The translations under genes were made by a program, and so were the position numbers. Below, piece by piece: positions 12,264 through 23,049 of a stretch of 64,000 bases of DNA; within the stretch, counting starts at the first letter, position 1; each line of letters begins with the position of its first letter. The notes beneath the pieces are model-generated. The model was not told the origin of the DNA, made no database searches, and worked only from the letters and a program-made list of their open reading frames with translations. Source of the DNA: Erinaceus europaeus (Eukaryota > Chordata > Mammalia > Eulipotyphla > Erinaceidae); contig NC_080171.1 in NCBI RefSeq assembly GCF_950295315.1, positions 95,202,470-95,266,469 of the forward strand. Direction: 5' to 3'.

Positions 12264-13142
12264 TCCTTTGAATCTGGAGAGGTGGCAGTCGTTGACTATG
12301 TGGGTCATAATGTCCCCTGTCCCTGAACCTCTGCTTCTCTGCTAGTAAATGTGGCTGCGGGTGCTTCAGCTGAGAGCAGACCCAAGTGTTTGCCTCAGAG
12401 CAAGGTCAACAGGCTGCCGAGGGCCTCAGCACCTCCCCAGCTCCTCAGAGGCCACCCACAGGGAAATCTTTAAATGGTGTCAGGTTCATTGCCTTTGTGG
12501 TGGAAAACAACAACAATAACAAAAAAGACGGGGCATGAATGTAAGGAAGATGGGGCGGATTCCTGCTTAACTCATCCCATTGGGCTGAGTCAGCAGTGCA
12601 GAGAGGCCTTCCTGGCCTGAGAAGAGAATTGCAGGAATCTGCAGATATGCTGGAATTTCTTTGCACCGGCTGGCTTGGGCGGTGCCCAGAGCAGGGGGGA
12701 GCTGGCTGCTGTTTTCATCCTCTGGTGCTACTTCTTTCTCTTCCCAATCTTGTCCTGCTTCTTGCCCCTGTGTCTTTGGAAGGCCACTTGTCTCATAGAC
12801 TTGCACAGTACTCGACAGTCTAGAAAGCCCTTACCAAAAAACTCTAGAGTCGTCAAAGGGAATTATGATTTTGAAGTGCTTTTCCAGTTATATGGAGCTA
12901 ATCCACAAAAGCCTCCTTAATACAGCAAGAGTCACAAAACACTCTGCAAGTCATGATGTGTTTACAGTTGTAATGGCCTTTGCAACGCCCCCCCCCAAAA
13001 AAAATGATTGCCTCTTCAGAGAGGACTTTACAGTTTGCAAATGCTTGTCACACCCCATGCCTCATTCAAATAGCAGAACTGCTCCATGGTAAAGACCAAT
13101 AATAACATTTATTACTTGTGTAGCACTTAGCGAGTACCCGAC

Positions 13143-13480
13143 ATTTTCTTTTTTTGCCTCCAGGATTATCACTGGGGCTCAGTGCCTGCACTATGAATCC
13201 GATGCTCCTGGAGGCCATTTTCCCCATTTTTTTTTTTTTGCCCTTATTGCCCTTGTTGTTATTGCTATTATTGTTGTTATTGCTGGATAGGACAGAGAGA
13301 AATCGAGAGAGGAGAGGAAAACAGAGGGGGAGAGAAAGATACCTGCAGACCTGCTTCAGAACTGCTTGTGAAGCAAACCCTCTGCAGGTGGGGACCCAGG
13401 GGCTTAAACCTGGATCCTTATGCCAATCCTTGCACTTTATGCCATGTGCACTTATCCTGATACACTACCACCTGGCCCCT
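13143..13480 (-). repeat. SINE, long-tail type
   Basis: Starts with GCCTCCAGGATTATCACTGG (tail complement) and ends with the tRNA-like head complement CCACCTGGCCCC. The duplication TACCYGACA is at 13134-13142 and 13481-13489. Confidence 0.9.
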
Positions 13481-13591
13481 TACCTGACAGTCTTATGAGG
13501 GCTTTGGGTACACTGACACATTCTTTTGGGATCATAACTCGAGACTGTTATCATCCCTATTTACAGATAAGGACACTGAGGCACAGTGAGG

Positions 13592-13934
13592 TGTTGTATG
13601 CTTTACATTGGGTTCTAGTTCTCTCCCCCACTGAGAGAATTAGATCAGTCCAGTTAGTTTCGCGGGCCTGCTTGGCCCTGCCCCTAGGAAACCCGCCAGA
13701 GTTCCAGAGTGAGAGAGTTCAGAGGGTTCCTGAGTTCGAGAGTAAGAGAGAGTGCTTGTGCCACTGCAAAGAGACAGCAGAGTTCTGTTTGGTGATTAGT
13801 TTGTCTTAGTTTATGAATCGTTGTTCCTGAATAAAGAAATACAGCTTCCCTGCCCAGCCATTGTCTCCGCGTCTCTGTTACCCGCCCGTGAAGCTAGCCC
13901 AGCCCGGCTAGAGCCTTCCGAAATTTTAACAACA
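13592..13934 (+). mobile_element. Solo LTR of a class II-type endogenous retrovirus
   Basis: This 343-base element begins TGTTG and ends CAACA (perfect terminal inverted repeat). It is flanked by the 6-base duplication GTGAGG at 13586-13591 and 13935-13940. A polyadenylation signal AATAAA is at 13830-13835, followed by a pyrimidine-rich R/U5-like stretch. Six-base duplications are typical of class II (ERVK/IAP-like) elements. No internal retroviral gene is present; this is the usual product of LTR-LTR recombination. Confidence 0.85.
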
Positions 13935-14289
13935 GTGAGGCAAAGCATCTTGCCAAGATCAAAGGACCTGAATTTGAGGAACATTGATGTTTGATAGGAT
14001 GAAGATAGACATTGTGCCCATTTTCCAGATAAGGCAAATGAAAATCCAGGGCAGCAGCCAGCTCTGATCCAACTCTATAACCTCAAACTGATCTTGACAG
14101 ATCTCTTGGCCTTCCTTTTTCCATCCCTACAAAAGCAAAGGGTAGGCCCTGCTCACTCTCTTCTTATCTTTGAGCACATGTGAAGTGTGGAGAAACAGCT
14201 GGAGGCCAGACTGCTCCCATTGTGTAGCAGGAATCCTGCCTTGGTTCCCTTCTTGGGTCTGGCTGTGCTCTGTAAAAAAGGAGGGAGAG

Positions 14290-14634
14290 GGGGTCGGGCG
14301 GTGGCGCAGTGGGTTAAGCGCATGTGGCGCAAAGCGCAGGAACCAGAGTAAGGATCCCGGTTCGAGCCCCCGGCTCCCCACCGGCAGGGGAGTCGCTTCA
14401 CAGGCAGTGAAGCAGGTCTGCAGGTGTCTATCTTTCTCTCCTCCTCTGTCTTCCCCTCCTCTCTCCATTTCTCTCTGTCCTATCCAACAACGAATTGCAT
14501 CAACAAGGGCAATAATAATAACCACAACGAAGCTACAACAAGGGTAACAAAAGGGGGAAAAAAATGGCCTCCAGGAGCGGTGGATTCATGGTGTAGGCAC
14601 CGAGCCCAGCAATAACCCTGGAGGAAAAAAAAAA
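14290..14634 (+). repeat. SINE, long-tail type
   Basis: Head GGTCGGGCGGTGGCGCAGTG through the GGCCTCCAGGAGCGGTGG tail and A tract. Flanked by AAAAAAGGAGGRAGAG at 14274-14289 and 14635-14650. Confidence 0.92.
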
Positions 14635-15209
14635 AAAAAAGGAGGAAGAGTATGGCGAGGGGAGTGGGGTAGAACAGGGAATTTCTCTGAACTCAGGGAA
14701 GAGAAGAACATCAGGGGAGTCTAGTGAGAGTTCAGAAATATCATGTAATCCCATGCCCTAGTCCATTTTACGGACAGAGAAACTGAGATCCAGTGAGTGA
14801 AAGGACTCACTTATGTTTACATATATTGAAGTAGGATTGATGTCAAGGCTCTTCCCATGACTCACACTGGGAATCAGGATTTTGGTCTAACAAGACCTCA
14901 GCCCATTTGCCCATTCATTCACAAATACATTCATTCAACACACCTTTACTGAGTACCCTTTAAGTACCCAAGCAGGACAAAGTTAGGGACAGTCGTGGTC
15001 CTGACCGTTATGGAGTTTGTGATCTAGAACTATGCCAACCAATGTAATAGCCATGTGTGGCTTAGTTGTGATGTGTTGTAAATAGAAAATACACACTCAG
15101 TTTTGAAGACTGGTGATGACACATAACACGTAAAATATCTCTGTAATTTTTATCTAGATTGCATGTAGGAAATGATCTTTGGGTATCTTGGGCTCAATGA
15201 AACACTGCA

Positions 15210-15359
15210 GTGGGGCAGGGGTAGATAGCATAATGGTTATGCAAAAAGACTCTCATGCCTGAGGCTCCAAAGTCGTAGGTTCTATCCCCTGCACCCCCAT
15301 AAGCCAGAGCTGAACAGTGTTCTGGTAAAAAAAAAAAAAAAAAAAAAAAACGAAAAAAA
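15210..15359 (+). repeat. Short tRNA-derived SINE (GATAGCATAATGG type)
   Basis: TAGATAGCATAATGGTTATG, then a B-box-like GGTTCTATCCC, AGCCAGAGCTGAACAGTG and a long A tail. The duplication AAACACTGCA is at 15200-15209 and 15360-15369. It is the cleanest copy of this family here. Confidence 0.9.
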
Positions 15360-15369
15360 AAACACTGCA

Positions 15370-16930
15370 ATGAACTTCATCAACTTCTTATTCTTTCAAA
15401 AAGTGGTTACTAAAAATTTAAACAAATTATGTAAGTGGTCTATATCATATTTCTCTAGGGCAGTGTTGGTCTATAGGCAGGGCCTGCAAGTGAGCAAACA
15501 ACTGCATGGGCAGCCTTACCTAGATGCCTTGCACTGGCCAGAGGAGCCAGCTGGCTCAGATTGCTTGTGGTGTCACTGCTTGATAAGGGTCAAGGGAGGA
15601 GGCCAACTTATTTCCAGTTCTTCTTAGCCAGTGCACAGTCCCCCCCTACTGGGACTCCAGGAGTCCCTTTCCTGTTTATTCCTCTGCTGTTGTCTTCTCT
15701 TCTCTCCCCAGAGCCCTAAGACCACCTCCCCATAGAGTCCCTTTCTATGCCACCAGGCCCAGAGGATGCACAGGAGCTCCAAGTTCATTTCAGTAGTGTG
15801 GTCAGCAGTTCATTCATCAGAGAGCCGCATCTGCACAGTTGCCACCTTCTTCCCCCTTATAAGCCCTCCTGAGCATCTGGCGACACCTGCTGTGTGTGCA
15901 CGTGAAGCCTGTGGCAGGTCCTGGGTAGGCCCTCCTCAGCTGTGGCTGCAGCCCCAGTGACTCCCTTGATTACAGTTAACACAACTGTAATCAGCCTGTT
16001 GGTGGTGCATGAGCCCAAACCCCAAGGTAATTACAGGGAACAGACAGCAGACAAAGGGAGCAGTAGGTGCAGAGGCTGGTTCAGTAGATGCTGGGGAAGG
16101 TCAGAGTGGCATGGCTGTGGCAGAGATGGGGGGGTTCCTTAAGAGAGTCAGGAAGAGGTCAGATTGCAGGGTATTGAAGGTCTCAGAGTTTGGTCTTTCT
16201 ATCTGGAGGGCACTAGGGAGTCGTAGACACTGTGGAAGCTGGAGGATGTCTGAAGCTAGTTCTCTCCTCTTTTGCCAGCTGGCCATGGCAGGACTTGCTG
16301 GGACCCCAGTCTCACTGCCTCCTGACCATGACCTTGTTTGGTGACCTCCCTCTAAGGGCTTTGGATTCCATATCTGAGAACTGGAGATGACCAAACCCAG
16401 AGGTTCTCTGACGGGGTCTTCATGAGACTCAGCACTCCCATACATGCTTGTCCCTATCTTCCCCATTCCCTGAGTCCCCTCCCCACCAGTCAAACCCTGT
16501 ACCCCTGCTCCTCAGGCAGCAGGAAGCAGGATTGGAGGAACATTTCCTCACCCGTCAGGGTATTTATAACCATGTTCTGTCAGCCCGTTGTTGTTTTCCG
16601 TTGCATATATATTTTTACATTCTCCTTCGTCACACATGGTTTCTCAGTGTGGTTGAGAAACGGGGCGGGGGTGGGTGGACGCTAGGGTGGCAGGCGGAGG
16701 TGGGGAAGACAGATGGCCCAGGATGGTACCTAGGCTCCTGAGCATCCAGTGTCAGTGGTCTCCCAGATCAGAAACGACCAGTGACTCCCCAGTGCCCTCT
16801 GGCCAAAGTTCAGATTCTTCCATGGTGGCTGCAGGCCCCCAGGGGTAGAGGTGTCTTCACACTGCTTGGTGGAAGTTTCTACATGTTCTCTTCGTTCCAC
16901 TCATCCGAGCAGGGGCAGGGGGAAGGGAGC
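15370..16930. other. Intergenic stretch without a recognised gene
   Basis: Mostly unique-looking sequence with the palindrome at 15967-15993. No convincing exon or young repeat. Confidence 0.6.
15967..15993. promoter_or_regulatory. Perfect 11-base inverted repeat with homeodomain/MYB-like cores
   Basis: The left arm TGATTACAGTT and right arm AACTGTAATCA are exact reverse complements separated by AACAC. The arms contain TGATTA/TAATCA homeodomain-type cores and AACTG MYB-type cores. A further TAATTA lies about 40 bases downstream (near 16027). The surrounding 15.8-16.1 kb lacks young repeats. Confidence 0.3.
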
Positions 16931-17045
16931 TGATGTCAGCAGCTCTGCCTCTTACTAGCTGGGTGACCCCAAGCAAGTCCCTTTTCTTTTCTTTTCTCTT
17001 CTTTCTTTACTTTTTTCTTTTCTTTCTTTCTTTCTTTTTTTTTTT

Positions 17046-17312
17046 TGCTTTCAAGGTTATCACTGGGGCTTGGTGCCTGCACTATGAATCCACTGCTCGT
17101 GGTGACCATTTTTTTCTTCCTTTTCTTTCTTTCTTTTTTTGTTAATGTTGTTGGATAGGACAGAGAAATTGAGAGAGGAGGGGGAGGCGGGAGGGGGGAG
17201 ATAGACACGTAACCACCCCCCCTTCAGGTGTGGAGCTGGGGGCTTGAACCCGGGATTCTTGCCCCTCGGCTATGTGCTCTTAACCCAGCGCGCTAAGGCC
17301 CGCCCCGTCCCC
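17046..17312 (-). repeat. SINE, long-tail type, with CT-rich expansion
   Basis: Tail complement GGTTATCACTGGGGCTTGG through the CGCGCTAAGGCCC head complement, preceded by a TTTC tract from about 16981. It interrupts a MIR-like sequence (TACTAGCTGGGTGACCCC; ATGAAATGGGAGCG). Confidence 0.8.
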
Positions 17313-17803
17313 CGCGTTTACTTTTCTTGCATCTGCATTTCCTTTCCTATGAAATGGGAGCGCCACCATCCGCCACAGGGGGCTGCTCTGAGTGAGAATC
17401 CAGTGTTAGCGCCCCTGAGTGTGAATACCTAACCCTTCATGTGGGACGTGCCCCATCTTCTGCTTCCAGGTCTTACCCACATCTGCGGGGGAACCCTCCA
17501 GGACTCCTTCCCCAAACTGGAGACCTAAGACAGTCTCTGCCACACAATCCTTCTCTGAGACAGACTGCACTGCCCTTGCTTAGACTAGCTTGTGCTCTCC
17601 CAGTACAAAACCTTCCCCAGGTTGCACTGAAGAAATAAGCACAGCGGCGCCTGGGGGTGGGGTGGGTCAACACAGTTTACAGATGCAGAATCGGTTCAGG
17701 AAGGGAAGGGAATCTTTCCAGCCTTCTTCAAACCTAGGACTTTGGACTCCTGCTGTGACCCTCCCCACACCAGACAGGGCATAGCCTTCCACACCATCGC
17801 TCT

Positions 17804-17885
17804 TCTTCTTCTTCTTCTTCTAGCGTTTGCCCTTCTTCCATAGCCAGTTAACAGCGTCAGGTTGAGCCCGATGTAAAGTTTCTAG
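17804..17885 (-). repeat. Unnamed AAG-tailed retroposon, copy 3 (complete insertion)
   Basis: The 82-base element is bounded by the 11-base target duplication ACCATYGCTCT at 17793-17803 and 17886-17896. On the - strand it runs CTAGAAACTTTACATC ... AAGGGCAAACGCTAG and finishes in an (AAG)n run, which is the hallmark of a target-primed retroposed 3' end. Confidence 0.85.
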
Positions 17886-17899
17886 ACCATTGCTCTGGA

Positions 17900-19640
17900 G
17901 TAGGGGAGCTCTTCTAGTCCTGGAGCCCACCCAAGCCCACCTCTCTGATCTCTTAACTTCCTCAGCAGCCAGGCACCCAGGGTTCCCCACCCCCAGTTTG
18001 CTGTGGACAGGCCCTGAGGCACACCCCAGTTCTGGCCACTGAAGCAGGAAAGGGTGGAACACTGTTGCTAAGCAACAGCCTGGCCAAACACTCAAGCCTC
18101 CGAAAAAGGAGGGAAGGGGGGCTTTACCCTAGGCCTGGATATGGGACATCCAAGTAGTGGCCCCCCACATCCTTTCTACTTCACCAAGATCTGCATCTCA
18201 CTTTCTTGCCCAGTCTCTCTTCCCAACATTTCACTTTTTGTTCATTCACTCATTCATCTCAACCAGTGCTCATTTGCACAGCTGGTGAATTATTTACTTG
18301 CCATCTGGTGAATCTTGGCTTCACTGTGTTCAGCTCTGGGTCATCAGCTTGTCCATGTGTGAAATGGGGGTGATGACAGCACCGTTCTCACAGGGCCGTA
18401 GGAAGTAAAGTACAGTGAGCATTTTGTGAGTTTCTACTCATGACTTTTAAAATCTGTATTTTTCCAATGTATTTGCCTAGCACCTCATGGTGACATAGGT
18501 AAATACAGCTGTCAGTTTAGCAAGAGAGACAGGCAAGACCACTGGTGGAAGGGTGGTGGTACTTGTGGAGTCAGCATGGGTGAGCCTTAGCCAGCAGGTA
18601 TCTGGGTTTCCTCCCATTGTTTCTGAGGCACAATAGGATGGAGTTGAGGACATGAACTAGGATTGTATCTTGGTCCTCCAGGATAGTATCCTATCTGTTT
18701 CACCCCCTTATGACCTTGGACCCTCAGTCTGTAAATGGGGACCCAGCAGTGATGATCTTACTGGACTGTTGAGCATGCAATGAGATCATACATAGCCCTC
18801 TTTGGACAAATGTAGCTTTCAACATAGGCAGCAATTACTATCACCTGTGCAAGATGGAAGTTCACCCCCTGCCTCCAGGGGTGCTATGTAGTGTCCAAGG
18901 GCAAGGACATATTATCTCTGCTTCCCCTCCTTGCTCACCCTCCCCCATGCTCATGCTCTCTCCCCCCTCCTAAAATCACTCTCCAGTGTCTCTGAAAGCT
19001 CCAACAGACCACTTGAGACTTCAGGTCCCAGCTTGAATGTGTTGCAAAGTGAATCTGGGAGAGGGGAGTGTTGAAAAGACCCTCACCCCACCCATTACTT
19101 ACCTCTTGCTACAACCAGCTCCCTCGACCCCATGAACCTGCTAGCTGGAGGGACCAGGTGGGCTGCTGCAGCCTCACCCAGCCAGCTGGCTCAGCAGAAG
19201 CAGATTCATGCTATTCTTGCAGCTCTGTCCCCTGAGGCTAAGTCTACAGGGTTGTCTCAGTAGGTTTCCTACCCACTAGCTCCCTGGGGCCCAGAGAACA
19301 CTCCCAGCAGAGTTGGTCCTTGTTACAGCGATTCACAACATCCCAGACTGCTTCTTCTCAGCTCAGCACTTAGCAAAATGGTGATGCATTTGGTGTTTGG
19401 GGCTTGTTTAAAGCTGGCTCCTTTGCCAGCCTGTGCATACTACCAGGGCTGGCTTGCCCATTCTGTCCTCAGAAGATCAGACATGGCACACTGAGAATAT
19501 TTGCTGTGTAGCTGTGGATGGTTGGTGAATGGGTGGTTTCATGAATGAATGGAATAATTATTAAGTGTGGAAAATGGTCTATTCAGTGGCTACAACAAAA
19601 CACCATAGACTGGGTAGCTTATAAATAATGAGAATGTATT
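17900..19640. other. Intergenic stretch with MIR remnants
   Basis: MIR-like sequence at about 18295-18420 (GTGTGAAATGGGGGTGATGA) and possibly 18700-18850. I see nothing else recognisable, and no gene. Confidence 0.55.
18064..18076. promoter_or_regulatory. RFX X-box-like palindrome, intergenic
   Basis: GTTGCTAAGCAAC is a perfect 13-base palindrome fitting the RFX X-box. It lies 25 kb upstream of CRB2 in sequence that shows no young repeat. It could be a distal element or chance. Confidence 0.3.
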
Positions 19641-19897
19641 TTTTTAAAACCATTTTAGGGGGAGGGAGTAATGGCTTACAGAATAACTATTGACACAAGA
19701 CACAATTTCTCATCTCCCCATGATAGGTGTCTGCAAAACATTTACCCCCAACTTGGGTCCTTTTCGGCATTGTGCACCAGGACTCCAATCCCTCCTCTAT
19801 CACCATGCCTCTTCTCCTTCCCCAGAGTCCTTTGTTTTGGTGCACTACATCACACCCAGTCCAAGTTTCACTTTGTGTCTTCCCTTTCTGTCCCTAT
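19640..19897 (-). repeat. L1 3' end
   Basis: The reverse complement contains AAGTGAAACTTGGACTGGGT and AAACAAAGGACTCTGGGGA. These match the 3' UTR of the L1 at 7.1 kb (CACAAAGTGAACATGGACTG; GCAAAGGACTCTGGGGAGG). Confidence 0.8.
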
Positions 19898-19914
19898 TTC
19901 TTTCTTTCTTTTTC

Positions 19915-20254
19915 TTTTTTTTCTTCTTCTTCTTTTTTTTTTTTTTTTGTCTCCAGGGTTATTGCTGGGGCTTGGTGCCTGCACTATCAACCACTGCTCC
20001 TGGAGGCTATATTTTCCCTTTTTTTGCCCTTGTTGTTTGTTGTTGTTGTTATTGTTGTTGGATAGGACAGAGAGAAACGGAGAGAGGAGGGGAAGACAGA
20101 GAGGGGGAGAGAAAAATAGACACCTGCAGACCTGCTTCACCTGCTTCACCACCTGTGCAGGTGGGGAACCTGGGGCTTGAACCAAGATCCTTACGCAGGT
20201 CCTTGTGCTTTGCACCACCTGTACTTAACCCACTGCACTACAGCCCGACTCCCT
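19915..20254 (-). repeat. SINE, long-tail type
   Basis: TTC/T tract, GTCTCCAGGGTTATTGCTGG tail complement, GGATAGGACAGAGAGAAACG body and head complement CCCGACTCCC. Confidence 0.88.
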
Positions 20255-20375
20255 GAGAATTTCTTAACTTCGCCTTTTCAATCTCTGTAAGATCTTCCAG
20301 GTTTGAGTGTAGCCTTGATGTATTTAAATAAAAATTAACAGTCTAAAATTAGTCTGTCTGTCCGTTGTGAATATA

Positions 20376-20815
20376 TTCAATTAAGTGCGCTTAACCCGCT
20401 GTGCTACTGCCTGGCCCCCCGTCTCTTTTTCTTAAGGTCCACCTGTAGGTGAGATTATCCAGGATTCATCCTTCTCTTCTTGGCTTATCCCACTTTGCAT
20501 GATTCTTATAACTTCCATCCTAAGTGACACAAAGGAGATGACGTCAATGTTTTTAACAAATGAGTAGTATTTCATTGTGCATATACACAACATATATATA
20601 TATATATTTGGTTTTTTTTTTTTTTGTGGTTTTGTTTTGTTATTGCCACCAAGATTATTGCTGGGGCTTGGCTTGGTGCCAGCAGGGCTCAGTACCAGCA
20701 CTACAAATCTATCACTCCTGAAGGTCATTTCTTCTTTCTCTCTCTTTTTTTAGTTGGATAGGAAAGAGAACAATTGAGAGAGGAGGGGGAGGGAGAGAAA
20801 GAGAGACAGATATTG
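20376..20815 (-). repeat. SINE-in-L1 composite, copy A
   Basis: On the - strand a SINE tail (CCAGCAATAATCTTGGTGGC and A tract) runs straight into L1 3' sequence (TGTTGTGTATATGCACAATG, GATGGAAGTTATAAGAATCA, ACAGGTGGACCTTAAG). It is followed by a SINE head fragment (about 20376-20420). The same junction occurs inverted at 23186-23593. Confidence 0.8.
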
Positions 20816-21126
20816 ATGTCTTTTGACGTCTTAACTTCCTGCTTCACACACAGCTGTTTTTGGCTATAACTTCATACAGTGGAGGGGTCCAGGGAGCTCT
20901 GGAGCTTCTTTTATACGGACACTAATGCTTTATGTGGAGACTCCACTCTTATGACCAAATAAACTCTCTCAGAGGCCCCATCTCCTGAAGGTATCACCTT
21001 GGGAGTTAGGTTTCAACATATGAATTTAAGGATGAGAGATTACATATCAGGAGTTCTGGGTTGTGATTCCCAGCTCACTTGGCCTTAGCTTCCTCACCTG
21101 TGCCATACCTGGAATACTAGCCTACC

Positions 21127-21352
21127 TTGGGAGCTGAAATAACGAGCCCAGTGGAACACACACTTTACCTAGGTTCGAGGCCTTAGTAACCACCTGAGAA
21201 CTCCTGCATAAGGAAGCTCCACTAGCAGTGGAGCAGTGCTGTGGTATCTCTTCTCTCTCACCCTCTATCTGGAACAGAGGGGAAAAACAAGAATGCAAAG
21301 GGAGTGATGGAATCAAACAAGCATGAAGCCCCGGTGATAACAGTGGTGGCAA
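21127..21352 (+). repeat. Older SINE, partly duplicated
   Basis: tRNA-like start with CCTAGGTTCGAGGCC, body GTGCTGTGGTATCTCTTC and tail AGTGATGGAATCAAACAAGC. A 55-base part recurs directly at about 21365-21418. Confidence 0.7.
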
Positions 21353-21690
21353 ATATATATATAATCAGTGCTGGTGTATCTTTTCTCTCTCACCCTCTAT
21401 CTGGAACAGAGGGAAAACAACTTCATAGAAGAACAGCTTTATAGAAGAACCGAAATCTGAATGGAGGATGTTAAGAGTAATTAATAGCTGCCATCTCGCT
21501 GGTAGGAAGCATGTCCTGGGATTTCATGGGATCCTCCTATCATCACCCATTTAAAGAGTAAGATGAGAACTCAAAGAGGCAGAAATGACTTGCCTCAGCC
21601 TTGGCAGAACCAGCCCTTACTTACACCCTGGGCCAGCCTGTACTTCTGTAGAAGCCAGACTCAACTAGAAGCTGGTCTCCCAGAGAAAGG

Positions 21691-21980
21691 TGGTGTTGTT
21701 GTTTTTCTAATTTTTCCCCCCTTTTGTTGCCCTTGTTGTTTATTGTTGTTATTATTGTTGTTGTTATTTATGTTGTTATTGTTGGATAGGACAGAGAGAA
21801 ATGGAGAGAGGAGGGGAAGACAGAGAGGGGGAGGGAAAGACAGACACCTGCAGACTTACTTCACTGCTTGTAAAGTGACTCCCCTGCAGGTGGGGAGCCA
21901 GGGACTCGAACCAGGATCCTGATGCAGTTCCTTGAGCTTTGCTCCACATACGCTTAACCTGCTGCGCCACCGCCAGGCTC
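21691..21980 (-). repeat. ERI-type SINE
   Basis: Minus-strand copy flanked by CAGAGAAAGG at 21681-21690 and 21981-21990. Confidence 0.9.
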
Positions 21981-22054
21981 CAGAGAAAGGTTTCTATGGA
22001 GCTAGCAGGCTCCTGGATCATATGACCAACTGTTCACAGAGTTACTGTGCTTGC

Positions 22055-22292
22055 CACGGAGCCCCTGGCTCCCCACCTGTGAAGCAGGGGAGTTGCTTCA
22101 CAGGCGGTGAAGCAGGGGAGTCGCTTCACAGGCGGTGAAGCAGGTCTGCAGGTGTCTATCTTTCTCTCCCCCTCTCCGTCTTCCCCTCCTCTCTCCATTT
22201 CTCTCTGTCCTATCCAACAACAACGACATCAATAACAACAACAACAACAAAAAGCAACATGGGCAACAAAAGGGAATAAATAAATATAAAAA
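22055..22292 (+). repeat. 5'-truncated ERI-type SINE with internal duplication
   Basis: Starts mid-head (CCCCTGGCTCCCCACCTG). The unit GAAGCAGGGGAGTYGCTTCA with CAGGCGGT is present twice in tandem before the normal CT body. Confidence 0.85.
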
Positions 22293-22312
22293 ACAAAAGG
22301 AGAGACGAGGGG

Positions 22313-22590
22313 AGTTGGGCAGTAGCACAGTGGTTTAAGTGCACGTGGCGCGAAGTGCAAAGACCTGCTTAAAGATCCGGGTTCCAGCCCCTGGCTCCCA
22401 CCTGCAGGAGTGTCGCTTCACAAGCAGTGAAGTAGGTCTGCAGGTATCTTTCTCTCCCCATCTCTGTCTTCCCCTCCTTTCTCCATTTCTTTCTGTCCTA
22501 TCTAACAACAACAACATCAATAACTATAACAACAATAATAAAAAAGTCAAGGGCAACAAAAGGGAAAATAAATAAATATTAAAAAAAGAA
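22313..22590 (+). repeat. ERI-type SINE
   Basis: Head GGGGAGTTGGGCAGTAGCAC through an AATAAATAAATATT tail, immediately after the previous SINE. Confidence 0.9.
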
Positions 22591-22796
22591 AAAAGAGAGA
22601 GAAGAGAGAACCAAAGCATCACTCTAAGCACTCACGATGCCAGGGATCTGACTGGGAACCTCATGCTTGATAGCCCAGCACTTTATCCACTGTGCCACCA
22701 CCCAGGCTACACCATTTGTATAATTTGATATCCATACCAATTTCCTAAGGTAGGCTATAATTTATTGTATATTTATTTATATATATATATATATTT

Positions 22797-23040
22797 TAGT
22801 TGCCACAAAGATTATCACTGGGGCTCGGGGGCTGCACTACAAAAACCACTGCTTCTGGTGGGTTTTTTGTTTGTTTGTTTGTTTTTGGATATGACAGAGA
22901 GAAATTGAGGAGGGAGGGGAGATAGACAGATAGGAGAGATAAAGATAGACACCTGTAGGAAAGCATCCTCACTGCATGTGAGGAGCAGGGACTTGAACCC
23001 CAGTCCTTGTGTTTAACCAGGTGCACCACTGCCTGGCCCC
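22797..23040 (-). repeat. SINE, long-tail type
   Basis: Tail complement TTGCCACAAAGATTATCACT to head complement CCACTGCCTGGCCCC. Flanked by TATTTATTTATAT on both sides. Confidence 0.85.
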
Positions 23041-23049
23041 TATTTATTT

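Larger units (their letters stand above)
13095..13980 (-). repeat. MIR interrupted by a SINE and a solo LTR
   Basis: MIR pieces flank two insertions: AACATTTATTACTTGTGTAGC near 13106, CCCTATTTACAGATAAGGAC with ACTGAGGCACAGTGAGG near 13556-13591, and CAAAGCATCTTGCCAAGATC near 13941. The insertions are the SINE at 13143-13480 and the LTR at 13592-13934. Confidence 0.75.
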
